This document shows positions 56,188 through 64,000 of a DNA stretch of 64,000 nt, piece after piece. Position 1 is the first letter of the stretch; each line of letters opens with the position of its first letter. This DNA comes from Lelliottia sp. WAP21 (GTDB taxonomy: Bacteria > Pseudomonadota > Gammaproteobacteria > Enterobacterales > Enterobacteriaceae). The stretch covers positions 124,001 through 188,000 of the forward strand of contig NZ_JAIWPG020000008.1 of NCBI RefSeq assembly GCF_020532665.2. Reading direction: 5' to 3'. The notes beneath the pieces were generated by a model that worked only from the letters and a program-made list of their open reading frames with translations, ran no database searches and was not told the DNA's origin. The position numbers were made by a program, and so were the translations under genes.

Positions 56188-57057
56188 TTATGCGATCTGC
56201 TTCCCTTCCATCAGTCGCTGCACCAGCGGCATCATAATTAACTCCATCGCCAGCCCCATTTTTCCGCCAGGCACGACCAGCGTATTCATGTGCGAAATGA
56301 ATGACCCTTGCAGCATCGCCAGCAACCACGGGTAGTCGATGCCTTCCAGATTGCGGAAATGGATCACCACAAAACTTTCATCCAGCGAGGGGATGCCTTT
56401 CGCCGCAAACGGATTAGAGGTGTCTACGGTGGGCACTCGCTGGAAGTTAATATGCGTGCGCGAGAACTGAGGAGTCAGGAAGTTAATATAATCTTCCATG
56501 GAGCGGACCACGGAATCCATGACGGCTTCACGGGAGTGACCACGCTCGCTGGTATCTCGCGTCAGCTTTTGAATCCACTCCAGATTGACGATAGGGACCA
56601 CGCCTACCAGCAAATCCACGTGGCGGGCGACATCGTGCTGAGGTGTCACCACGCCGCCGTGCAATCCCTCGTAAAACAGCACGTCCGTAGGCTCGGGTAG
56701 CGGCTGCCAGGGGGTGAAGGTGCCGGGAACCTGATTCCAGGGTACGGCTTCATCGTAGGTATGCAGATATTTACGCGCTTGCCCTTTGCCGCTCAAACCA
56801 TACTCTGCAAAGGTCTGTTCCAACAGGCCAAAGTCGTTGGCGTCCGGGCCGAAGTAGCTGATGTGCTTACCTAAATCGCGAGCCTTGCGAATCGCCATGT
56901 CCATTTCCGGACGCGTGTAACGGTGAAAGCTGTCCCCCTCAACCTCCGCCGCCCGTAAATTGAGTTGCGCGAAAATTTTGCGGAAAGCGAGGCTGGTGGT
57001 GGTGGTTCCCGCACCACTTGAGCCGGTAACGGCGATAACCGGATGTCTGGCGGACAT
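56188..57057 (-). CDS. prkB: Phosphoribulokinase-like protein PrkB
   Basis: 289-residue P-loop kinase like phosphoribulokinase, as E. coli PrkB (YhfF region). P-loop GSSGAGTTTTS, then DSFHRYTRPEMD and YEGLHGG. No Calvin cycle is expected here, so the substrate is unknown. GGGAG precedes the ATG at 57057; a frame from 57087 exists. It follows yheU by 30 bases. Confidence 0.92.
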   Translation of the reverse strand: MSARHPVIAVTGSSGAGTTTTSLAFRKIFAQLNLRAAEVEGDSFHRYTRPEMDMAIRKARDLGKHISYFGPDANDFGLLEQTFAEYGLSGKGQARKYLHTYDEAVPWNQVPGTFTPWQPLPEPTDVLFYEGLHGGVVTPQHDVARHVDLLVGVVPIVNLEWIQKLTRDTSERGHSREAVMDSVVRSMEDYINFLTPQFSRTHINFQRVPTVDTSNPFAAKGIPSLDESFVVIHFRNLEGIDYPWLLAMLQGSFISHMNTLVVPGGKMGLAMELIMMPLVQRLMEGKQIA

Positions 57058-57087
57058 AGCAACTCCCTGACTGAAAAGATGGAGCAA

Positions 57088-57306
57088 TCAACCGCGAAAC
57101 TGATTGCGGGGCATAATGTTGACGGTTTCATGCAGTTCAGACCACACCAGCAACACTTCGCCACTCTGTAGTTGCCGTTTCACATCGGCGACTTTCTGTT
57201 CTAGCGAACGTTCATGTTCACCATAATCGGTGCCTTCACGTAATACAAAGCTTTCAATCAGGCTTTCCAGCGTTTCGGGAGCTAGATCCTGCCAGGGAAT
57301 CATCAT
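57088..57306 (-). CDS. yheU: UPF0270 protein YheU
   Basis: 72-residue protein of unknown function, matching E. coli YheU ([18 protein letters not shown]). Start ATGATG at 57306; the first TGA frame belongs to yheT, so the two overlap by 4 bases. It is the middle gene of yheT-yheU-prkB. Confidence 0.93.
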   Translation of the reverse strand: MMIPWQDLAPETLESLIESFVLREGTDYGEHERSLEQKVADVKRQLQSGEVLLVWSELHETVNIMPRNQFRG

Positions 57307-58325
57307 CGTGTTCTGTCCAGATAAGGGGTTAACCAGTCGGGGATGCGCGTTTCCAGCCACATTGTGGGGCGTCGTAGCGTGCCGCCGATAAAGCCCACGT
57401 GTCCACCATGCTCCGTCAGTTGATATTCCACGTTAACCGGCAGGTGCTCGGGCGCCGGAATGGAGTGATGGTCCATAAAGGGATCGTCCTTCGCATGGAT
57501 GATCAGCGTCGGCTGGGTGATCTGATTCAGCAACGGCATCGCGCTGCACTGACGATAATAGTCTATCGCGTCGGCAAAACCGTGAATTTTCGAGGTGATA
57601 AGATCGTCGAACTCACGAAGGCGGCGCATCCCCTTAAGCTGTTGCAAATTCACGGGCAATGAGTCCGGATAGGCCTTCAGTTTTCGCGCCGCGTTGGCTT
57701 TCAGTAAATTAAGCAGATAGCGCTGATAAACCCGCGAAAATCCCTTTTCCATATGATAACTGCACTGTTCCAGCATGAAGGGGGCCGAGACGATCACCGC
57801 CGCATCCAGCGGCACGTTGTTCCCTTCTTTTGCCAGCAGACAGGCGAGCATATTCCCGCCCAGCGAATAACCTACCGCGGCGGTGGGCGCAGGGCCCCAG
57901 GTCCGGGCTAACCAGTGCAGGAACCAGGTGCCGTCTTCGGTTTCGCCTGAATGGTAAATCCGCTTCTGGCGGTTTGGCTCGCCGCTGCATCCGCGAAAAT
58001 GCATCACCACCCCAAGCCAGCCGCGCGCTTTTGCCGCATGAATCAGACCATGCGCATAAGGGCTGTGCAGGCTGCCTTCCAGGCCATGAAAAACCACCAG
58101 CCGCGGCTTGTGCGCCGCCTGTGCCGGATCTTCGCTCCAGGCCAGATCGACGAAGTCATCGTCGGGCAAATCCAGTCGCTGCCAGTGAGGCGTAAATTGC
58201 ACTTTGCGGCGCAGTAATCGCGGCAGCATGGTTTGCAGATGTGGGTTCGCCACACCGCGCAAAGGCACGAAGGCGGCACTCTGCTCACACGCGATGTCGA
58301 GGTCCGAAGGGATAATTTGAGTCAT
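57303..58325 (-). CDS. yheT: Alpha/beta hydrolase YheT
   Basis: 340-residue putative esterase (AB hydrolase 4 family). Nucleophile in [11 protein letters not shown] and a C-terminal His in [10 protein letters not shown]; the HGLEGS motif is the oxyanion region. The start at 58325 gives [10 protein letters not shown]. In E. coli the other neighbour is yheS; here the mdc operon begins on the opposite strand. Confidence 0.92.
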   Translation of the reverse strand: MTQIIPSDLDIACEQSAAFVPLRGVANPHLQTMLPRLLRRKVQFTPHWQRLDLPDDDFVDLAWSEDPAQAAHKPRLVVFHGLEGSLHSPYAHGLIHAAKARGWLGVVMHFRGCSGEPNRQKRIYHSGETEDGTWFLHWLARTWGPAPTAAVGYSLGGNMLACLLAKEGNNVPLDAAVIVSAPFMLEQCSYHMEKGFSRVYQRYLLNLLKANAARKLKAYPDSLPVNLQQLKGMRRLREFDDLITSKIHGFADAIDYYRQCSAMPLLNQITQPTLIIHAKDDPFMDHHSIPAPEHLPVNVEYQLTEHGGHVGFIGGTLRRPTMWLETRIPDWLTPYLDRTR

Positions 58326-58405
58326 ATGTTGCGATGTCAATTCTTGTCTGTTTTTAACTCTACTTTCCAAAGTGTACTCGTTTAGCCTGGTTTTCCGAAA
58401 CGCGA

Positions 58406-58421
58406 ACTGATCTTGATCACA
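58406..58421. promoter_or_regulatory. CRP-like half-site before mdcA
   Basis: ACTGA-tcttga-TCACA has a perfect right half and 3 of 5 in the left. It lies 133-148 bases before mdcA. Catabolite control of malonate use would make sense, but the match is weak. Confidence 0.3.
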
Positions 58422-58553
58422 AATATTTACAACGATTATTACTCTAAAGCTAATGATTCACCACTACGCTTGATTGATGGCTTTCTCACCAACGCGCACA
58501 CTTTACTCAGCGTTAAGCAAATCAGAATGATGAGCTGAATCAGGAGGTTAATA

Positions 58554-60209
58554 ATGTTATCTGGGCAAACACCCGCCCGGGTCTGGAACACTCGACGCAC
58601 TGAGAAAGCGCGCCGTCTGGCTTCGGTCCCGGTCCAAGGCAAGGTCCTGCCTACCGACGATCTCGTCGCGATGCTGGAAAAACTGATTGCGCCAGGCGAC
58701 AAAGTCGTTCTGGAAGGCAACAACCAAAAACAGGCCGATTTTCTTTCCCGCTCACTCGCTGAGGTGAATCCGCAAATTGTTCATGATCTGCATATGATCA
58801 TGCCAAGCGTCGGACGCAGCGAACACCTTGACATCTTTGAAAAGGGCATCGCCCGCAAACTTGATTTCTCCTTCTCCGGGACACAAAGCCTGCGCATCTC
58901 GCAGCTGCTGGAAGATGGTCAACTCGAAATCGGCGCGATCCACACCTATATCGAACTTTATTCCCGTCTCTATGTAGACCTGTCACCTAACGTGGCACTT
59001 ATTGCAGGCTTTAAAGCGGACCGTAAAGGGAACCTGTATACCGGTGCCAGCACCGAAGATACCCCTGCACTGGTCGAAGCCGCCGCGTTCCATGACGGTA
59101 TTGTTATCGCCCAGGTGAATGAGCTGGTGGACGATGAATGCGATCTGCCACGCGTGGATATTCCGGGTTCCTGGATTGACTATGTCGTAGTGGCGGACAA
59201 GCCGTTCTTTATCGAACCGCTGTTTACCCGCGACCCGCGCCTCATCAAACAGGAACATATCCTGATGGCGATGATGGCGATTAAAGGCATCTACGCAGAA
59301 CATCAGGTTCAGTCTCTGAACCATGGTATCGGTTTTAACACGGCGGCGATTGAACTGCTGCTGCCGACGTACGGCGAACAGCTGGGTCTGAAAGGCAAAA
59401 TTTGTAAGCACTGGACCCTGAACCCGCATCCAACCCTGATTCCGGCGATTGAAAGCGGCTGGGTAGAAAGCGTGCACTGCTTCGGCGGTGAGCTGGGGAT
59501 GGAAGAGTACATTCGCGCCCGTCCGGATATTTTCTTTACCGGCGCTGATGGCTCTATGCGTTCCAACCGTGCCTTCTGCCAGCTGGCAGGGCAGTACGCG
59601 GTCGACATGTTCATTGGTTCTACCCTGCAGGTGGATGGCTATGCCAACTCCTCAACCGTTACCCGTGGTCGTCTGTCTGGTTTTGGTGGTGCGCCTAACA
59701 TGGGTCATGACCCACATGGTCGTCGTCATGCAACGCCAGCCTGGCTGAACATGATCACCGAACCTGACCCGATGCAGCGCGGTAAAAAACTCGTCGTTCA
59801 GATGGTCGAAACCTTCCAGGCGGGCGTCAAACCGACCTTCGTGGAAAAACTCGATGCGGTAGACGTGGCGAAAGCCTCCGGTATGCCACTGGCACCGGTC
59901 ATGATTTATGGCGATGACGTCACGCACGTGTTGACCGAAGAGGGGATTGCGTACCTCTATCGCGCCAAAGATCTTGAAGAGCGTCGTGCAATGGTTGCGG
60001 CCGTTGCGGGGATCACCGATATCGGCCTTGGAATCGACGCGAAACGTGTGGCGGAGCTGCGTCAAAGCGGCAAGGTGGTTTACCCGGAAGATATGGGTAT
60101 CCGTCGTACCGATGCCACTCGCTCTCTGCTGGCAGCAGGCAGCGTGTCTGACCTGGTGGAATGGTCTGGCGGTCTTTACAACCCACCTGCGAAATTCCGG
60201 AGCTGGTAA
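58554..60209 (+). CDS. mdcA: Malonate decarboxylase alpha subunit (ACP transferase)
   Basis: Exchanges malonate for acetate on the acyl carrier protein (acetyl-S-ACP:malonate ACP-SH transferase), the first reaction of the cycle. It has 551 residues, the Klebsiella MdcA length. MLSGQTPARVWNTRR at the start and a CoA-transferase-like fold are seen. AGGAGG is perfectly placed. mdcB starts on the last base of its stop. Confidence 0.95.
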   Translation: MLSGQTPARVWNTRRTEKARRLASVPVQGKVLPTDDLVAMLEKLIAPGDKVVLEGNNQKQADFLSRSLAEVNPQIVHDLHMIMPSVGRSEHLDIFEKGIARKLDFSFSGTQSLRISQLLEDGQLEIGAIHTYIELYSRLYVDLSPNVALIAGFKADRKGNLYTGASTEDTPALVEAAAFHDGIVIAQVNELVDDECDLPRVDIPGSWIDYVVVADKPFFIEPLFTRDPRLIKQEHILMAMMAIKGIYAEHQVQSLNHGIGFNTAAIELLLPTYGEQLGLKGKICKHWTLNPHPTLIPAIESGWVESVHCFGGELGMEEYIRARPDIFFTGADGSMRSNRAFCQLAGQYAVDMFIGSTLQVDGYANSSTVTRGRLSGFGGAPNMGHDPHGRRHATPAWLNMITEPDPMQRGKKLVVQMVETFQAGVKPTFVEKLDAVDVAKASGMPLAPVMIYGDDVTHVLTEEGIAYLYRAKDLEERRAMVAAVAGITDIGLGIDAKRVAELRQSGKVVYPEDMGIRRTDATRSLLAAGSVSDLVEWSGGLYNPPAKFRSW

Positions 60210-61066
60210 TGAAACTTCTGCCCCAGATTCAGGTTGAAGGCGGTGCCGAATGGCTGGCGCGAACCGCCACGCAGTGTCTGATTGACGAAGCGCGACTGAG
60301 CCCAAAACCCGGTCTGGTGGACAGTCGGGGGAACGGGGCGCATGACGATCTCACGCTTGCGTTGATGGAGCGTTCTGCCCACAGCCTGACCCCGACGTTT
60401 CAGGCGCTGGCTCTGCAAAGCTGGCAGCGTCCGGCAGATATCGCACTCAGACAAACCGTAGGGCGTCTTGGTCGCGAAGGCGAGCAGCAGATGATGGCTG
60501 CCACACAAGGCGTAAATACCCACCGCGGCGCAATTTGGGCGCTGGGCTTGCTGGTCAGTGCGGTGGCGATGTCAGGCGGCAGTGCAAACTCGCACGCCGT
60601 GACAGCCACGGCTGCCGAACTGGCAAAGCTGCCGGATGCGACGGCTCCGAAAGTCTTCAGCAAGGGACTTCGCGCGACCCATCGTTATCGTGTGCCGGGT
60701 GCCAGAGAAGAAGCACAGCAGGGGTTTCCGCACATTATGCAGCGGGCACTGCCCCAGCTTCGTCTCAGCCGCCTCAACGGTAGCAGCGAAACCTGCGCCC
60801 GACTTGATGCGCTAATGGCCATCATGACGTCGCTCACCGATACCTGCGTGCTTTCCCGCGCCGGTATGGAAGGACTCGACGCCATGCAGGACGGTGCACG
60901 CGCCGTATTGAAGGCCGGAGGAACCGCACAGCCGGAAGGGCAAAGTGCCTTAGCGGAGTTAGATCGTCAGATGCTCGCACTAAACGCATCGCCTGGCGGC
61001 GCGGCCGACCTGCTTGCCGCCACGCTGTTCCTCGATCGCATCGATACGCCCTATTTACAGCATTAA
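60209..61066 (+). CDS. mdcB: Triphosphoribosyl-dephospho-CoA synthase MdcB
   Basis: Makes the 2'-(5''-triphosphoribosyl)-3'-dephospho-CoA precursor of the MdcC prosthetic group from ATP and dephospho-CoA (CitG family). It has 285 residues. The family motif LIDEARLSPKPGLVDS and NGAHDDLTL are visible. It overlaps mdcA by one base (TAATG). The frame extends upstream to 60161 inside mdcA, but that part is not family sequence. Confidence 0.93.
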   Translation: MKLLPQIQVEGGAEWLARTATQCLIDEARLSPKPGLVDSRGNGAHDDLTLALMERSAHSLTPTFQALALQSWQRPADIALRQTVGRLGREGEQQMMAATQGVNTHRGAIWALGLLVSAVAMSGGSANSHAVTATAAELAKLPDATAPKVFSKGLRATHRYRVPGAREEAQQGFPHIMQRALPQLRLSRLNGSSETCARLDALMAIMTSLTDTCVLSRAGMEGLDAMQDGARAVLKAGGTAQPEGQSALAELDRQMLALNASPGGAADLLAATLFLDRIDTPYLQH

Positions 61067-61075
61067 GAGGATGTT

Positions 61076-61375
61076 ATGGAAAAAATTACCTTAACTCTGC
61101 CCGCCAGCCGCACGCTAAACGGTAAGGCGCTGGCAGGGGTCGTCGGCTCCGGGGATATGGAGGTGTTGTTCACCGCCGAACCGGGCCAGACGCTCACCGT
61201 TGATATCACCACGTCCGTCGACAACAGCCGTAGCCGTTGGGAGGCGCTGTTTACACGTCTTCAAACCGTCAGCAGCTTGCCTGCCGGTACGCTGACCATC
61301 CACGATTTTGGCGCAACGCCGGGTGTGGCACGCATTCGTATCGAACAGGTCTTTGAGGAGGTGAGCTATGCGTGA
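61076..61375 (+). CDS. mdcC: Malonate decarboxylase acyl carrier protein (delta subunit)
   Basis: 99-residue carrier that holds the malonyl/acetyl thioester on a phosphoribosyl-dephospho-CoA arm. The attachment Ser25 lies in VVGSGDMEV. Two neighbours act on it: MdcB builds the precursor, and MdcG (outside the window) should attach it. mdcD overlaps its end by 8 bases. Confidence 0.95.
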   Translation: MEKITLTLPASRTLNGKALAGVVGSGDMEVLFTAEPGQTLTVDITTSVDNSRSRWEALFTRLQTVSSLPAGTLTIHDFGATPGVARIRIEQVFEEVSYA

Positions 61376-62201
61376 CGATCGCAGTTTTATCGAATTAAAA
61401 GCACGTCAGCGTGCGCATGCCTTGCTGGATGAAGGGAGCTACCGTGAACTTCTGGATCCGTTTGAAGGTATCGTCTCTCCGTGGTTAGGCGCTCAGGGCA
61501 TTGTGCCCCAGGCCGATGACGGCATGGTGGTGGCGAAAGGCACGATCAACGGCAAACCCGCCGTTGTGGTGGCGATCGAAGGGGCGTTCCAGGGCGGCAG
61601 TATGGGCGAAGTGTCCGGTGCCAAAATGGCCGCGGCGCTGGAGCTGGCGGCAGAAGATAACCGCAACGGCATTCCCACCCAGGCGGTATTAAGCCTTGAA
61701 ACCGGTGGTGTCCGCTTGCAGGAAGCCAACCTTGGCCTGGCGGCGATTGCCGATATTCACGCGGCCATTGTTGACCTGCGCCGATATACCCCGGTGATCG
61801 GCATTGTTGCCGGGACCGTGGGCTGCTTTGGCGGGATGTCCATTGCCGCAGCACTGTGCAGTTATCTGATTGTGACTCGCGAAGCGCGTCTGGGTCTGAA
61901 TGGCCCACAGGTTATCGAGCAGGAAGCGGGTATTGAAGAGTATGACTCCCGCGATCGTCCATTTATCTGGAGCATGACCGGCGGCGAAATTCGCTATGAA
62001 AGCGGGCTGGTTGATGCGCTGGTAGGCGACGGTGTCAACGCCGTGAAACAGGCCATGAACGAGGCGATTGCTAAAGGCGTGCCGGCAAAACACCGCACCG
62101 ATAACTATGACTGGTATCTGGATCGTCTGACCCATTTCGACACGCAGAAACAGGCCGATACCGAACAAATTCACGCGCTTTTTGCCCGGGAGGAGAAATG
62201 A
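61368..62201 (+). CDS. mdcD: Malonate decarboxylase beta subunit
   Basis: With MdcE it decarboxylates malonyl-S-ACP to acetyl-S-ACP. It has 277 residues and a carboxyltransferase (crotonase-like) fold; EGAFQGGSMGEVSGAKM and GIVAGTVGCFGGMSIAAAL are the acyl-pocket glycine-rich motifs. It overlaps mdcC by 8 bases and mdcE by 4. Confidence 0.93.
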   Translation: MRDDRSFIELKARQRAHALLDEGSYRELLDPFEGIVSPWLGAQGIVPQADDGMVVAKGTINGKPAVVVAIEGAFQGGSMGEVSGAKMAAALELAAEDNRNGIPTQAVLSLETGGVRLQEANLGLAAIADIHAAIVDLRRYTPVIGIVAGTVGCFGGMSIAAALCSYLIVTREARLGLNGPQVIEQEAGIEEYDSRDRPFIWSMTGGEIRYESGLVDALVGDGVNAVKQAMNEAIAKGVPAKHRTDNYDWYLDRLTHFDTQKQADTEQIHALFAREEK

Positions 62202-63001
62202 TGACTCACTCAGTAAGCCGCGGTGAACTCTGGCTGCAAACTCTTGCGCCGAACGCGCAACGTCTTGAAGGGCTTTGCCCGTCAGTACAGGCCGCAGACG
62301 CAGAACTTAACGGCGAAACCGTCCGTTTCATCGCCGTAGTGCCGGATGCCAACAACCATTTCCCACGTGCTGCACAAGGCGAGGTGGGGCTTCTGGAAGG
62401 CTGGACGCTGGCAAAAGTGGTCAGCGAAACCATCGCTGCCGATGCGGACAAAGCCGTTAAGCGCCCCATTGTGGCGGTGATTGACGTCCCAAGTCAGGCT
62501 TATGGCCGTCGTGAAGAGGCGTTTGGGATCCATCAGGCGCTGGCCGGCGCAGCAGGGGCGTATGCCAATGCCCGTCTTGCCGGCCATCCGGTGATTGGTC
62601 TTATCGTCGGAAAAGCGATGTCGGGCGCATTCCTGGCGCACGGCTACCAGGCCAACCGCCTGATTGCCTTTAACGACACGGGCGTGCTGATCCATGCGAT
62701 GGGCAAAGAGTCCGCTGCGCGTATCACCCTGCGTACCGTCGACGCGCTGGAGAAACTGGCGGCCACCATTCCTCCTATGGCGTATGACATCAGCAACTAT
62801 GCCACGCTGGGACTGCTGGAAAATCTGCTGGATATCAGCAATCCCGATGCCCCAACTGACAGCGATCTTGCGCAGGTGAAAACCTCGCTGCAACAGGCCA
62901 TCAGTGACGCTCGTCAGGATGCCACACTTAAAAGTCGTTTGGGTGCTGACAACCGTCGCAGCTCCGCGCTTGTACGCGAGCGTATGCGCGCAAGCTGGTA
63001 A
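62198..63001 (+). CDS. mdcE: Malonate decarboxylase gamma subunit
   Basis: Partner of MdcD in the decarboxylase, 267 residues. Second crotonase-like half: IVAVIDVPSQAYGRREEAFG and VGKAMSGAFLAHGYQ. Start ATGATG after GGAGGAG; the second ATG at 62201 is the better-spaced alternative. Followed by a 127-base gap and mdcF. Confidence 0.92.
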   Translation: MMTHSVSRGELWLQTLAPNAQRLEGLCPSVQAADAELNGETVRFIAVVPDANNHFPRAAQGEVGLLEGWTLAKVVSETIAADADKAVKRPIVAVIDVPSQAYGRREEAFGIHQALAGAAGAYANARLAGHPVIGLIVGKAMSGAFLAHGYQANRLIAFNDTGVLIHAMGKESAARITLRTVDALEKLAATIPPMAYDISNYATLGLLENLLDISNPDAPTDSDLAQVKTSLQQAISDARQDATLKSRLGADNRRSSALVRERMRASW

Positions 63002-63020
63002 GAAAAAAGACCTGCCAGAT

Positions 63021-63066
63021 GAACAACCCCGTGGGCGCGATTGCTGCGTCCACGTGGGGATGTTCG
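63021..63066 (+). repeat. Imperfect hairpin between mdcE and mdcF
   Basis: GAACAACCCC-GTGG near 63021-63034 pairs imperfectly with CCAC-gtGGGGATGTTC at 63050-63065. There is no T tract after it. It may process or stabilise mdc mRNA, or act as an attenuator before the transporter gene. Confidence 0.45.
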
Positions 63067-63128
63067 TCCTGAAAAATAATAATCATCGCGCCAGTGCTAA
63101 ACGATTTTCTCTTTAATACAGGTGATTT

Positions 63129-64000
63129 ATGACTTACGTAATTGTTCATGCTCTTGCACCGATTTTCATCATCATGCTGCTGGGATTCTGGGCCGGTAAG
63201 GCCAAAATGGTTGATAACAAAAATGTCTCCCTGCTAAATATTTTTGTCATGGATTTTGCTCTACCTGCCGCGTTATTTAGTGCGACAGTGCAGACCCCGT
63301 GGGCGGGGATTGTTGCTCAGTCGCCGTTAATTGTGGTGCTCACCCTGGCCATGTGGATCACCTACGCGATCATCTACTTCATGGCGATTAAGGTCTTTAA
63401 TAAATCACCTCAGGATGCCGCGGTACTGACATTAACGGTCGCATTGCCGAACTATGCCGCGCTGGGTCTGCCCATTCTGGGCAGCGTGCTGGGCGAAAGT
63501 TCATCGACATCACTTTCTGTGGCGGTCTCTATCGCCTGTGGTTCCGTACTGATGACGCCGTTCTGTCTGCTGATTCTGGAACGTGAAAAAGCACGTACGG
63601 AAGGCAATAACTCAGGCTCAACCCTTTCTATGCTGCCTGTGCTGATGTGGCGTTCCATCAAAAAACCGATCGTGATGGGGCCTTTACTGGGTGTGATTCT
63701 GTCAGCCATTGGTATTAAAATGCCGGAACTGGTTCTGGCCGCGATTAAACCTCTGGGCCTGGCGGCAACCGCCGCAGCGCTGTTCCTGACCGGGGTGATT
63801 CTTTCTGCGCGTAAACTGCAGATCAATACCATGGTGATCACCTCGACGGTTGCCAAACTGCTGATTCAGCCAGCGATTGCCTGGGGTATTGTGTTGATTC
63901 TGGGTCTGCATGGGTCGGTCGCTATCACCGCGATTCTGATGATTGCTCTGTCTGCCGGTTTCTTTGGCGTCGTCTTTGGTAACCGCTTTGGTGTGCAGTC
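63129..64000 (+). CDS. mdcF: Malonate transporter MdcF (5' part, cut by window end)
   Basis: Membrane protein of the auxin efflux carrier (AEC) family; in Klebsiella it is the malonate permease. 290 codons are visible of about 319 and the end is outside. About eight or nine hydrophobic segments are present, and the NYAALGLPILGS motif of the family at about residue 108. AGGTGA precedes the ATG. The remaining genes of the operon (mdcG, mdcH and a regulator) are expected beyond base 64000. Confidence 0.92.
   Translation, partial: MTYVIVHALAPIFIIMLLGFWAGKAKMVDNKNVSLLNIFVMDFALPAALFSATVQTPWAGIVAQSPLIVVLTLAMWITYAIIYFMAIKVFNKSPQDAAVLTLTVALPNYAALGLPILGSVLGESSSTSLSVAVSIACGSVLMTPFCLLILEREKARTEGNNSGSTLSMLPVLMWRSIKKPIVMGPLLGVILSAIGIKMPELVLAAIKPLGLAATAAALFLTGVILSARKLQINTMVITSTVAKLLIQPAIAWGIVLILGLHGSVAITAILMIALSAGFFGVVFGNRFGVQ

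Overview
The window is one stretch of enterobacterial core chromosome. Gene content, gene order and near-identical protein sequences follow the Escherichia coli malT-to-yheT region (about 75 min on the K-12 map), so the source is a member of the Enterobacteriaceae. The Enterobacter/Klebsiella side of the family is most likely, because a malonate decarboxylase (mdc) operon is inserted, a DUF1471 gene lies beside bioH, and REP-like palindromes of the CCGGGTA/GCGAAGCGC type are present. Genus is an inference. I saw no rRNA, tRNA, CRISPR array, integrase, transposase or insertion sequence.

Layout. 1-5.7 kb: 5' end of malT (minus strand) divergent from malPQ, with MalT boxes between. 5.7-9.9 kb: gntT with two GntR operators, nfuA, gntX, then bioH and a small secreted DUF1471 gene. 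9.9-15.9 kb: feoABC iron uptake with Fur and FNR sites, yhgF (Tex), greB. 16.1-20 kb: ompR-envZ and pckA. 20.3-26.3 kb: yhgE, hslO, hslR, yrfG, igaA. 26.6-31.2 kb: nudE, then an AT-rich two-gene cassette that I do not recognise, then mrcA. 31.4-34.7 kb: hofMNOPQ. 35-41.4 kb: aroK-aroB-damX-dam-rpe-gph-trpS. 41.4-49.8 kb: yhfL, cysG, nirD, nirB, an orphan cytosine deaminase (codA), tsgA, ppiA. 49.9-52.5 kb: yhfG-fic-pabA and argD. 52.5-58.3 kb: yhfK, crp, yhfA, prkB, yheU, yheT. 58.5-64 kb: mdcABCDE and the 5' part of mdcF.

How the genes work together. Several complete units are visible: maltodextrin breakdown (malPQ under MalT), ferrous iron import (feoABC under Fur/FNR), osmosensing (ompR-envZ), shikimate synthesis (aroKB), NADH-dependent nitrite reduction with siroheme synthesis (nirBD, cysG), and malonate decarboxylation (mdc). 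Relative to E. coli, nirC is missing between nirD and cysG, codA sits between nirB and tsgA without codB, the frl/php/yhf cluster is absent between trpS and yhfL, and rpnA (yhgA) is absent between bioH and feoC.

The part with the most potential for something undescribed is 27287-28566: a GTG/ATG-started YcxB-like membrane protein translationally coupled (TAATG) to a small helical protein with a leucine-rich-variant-like motif. It lies in strongly AT-rich DNA between two conserved housekeeping genes.
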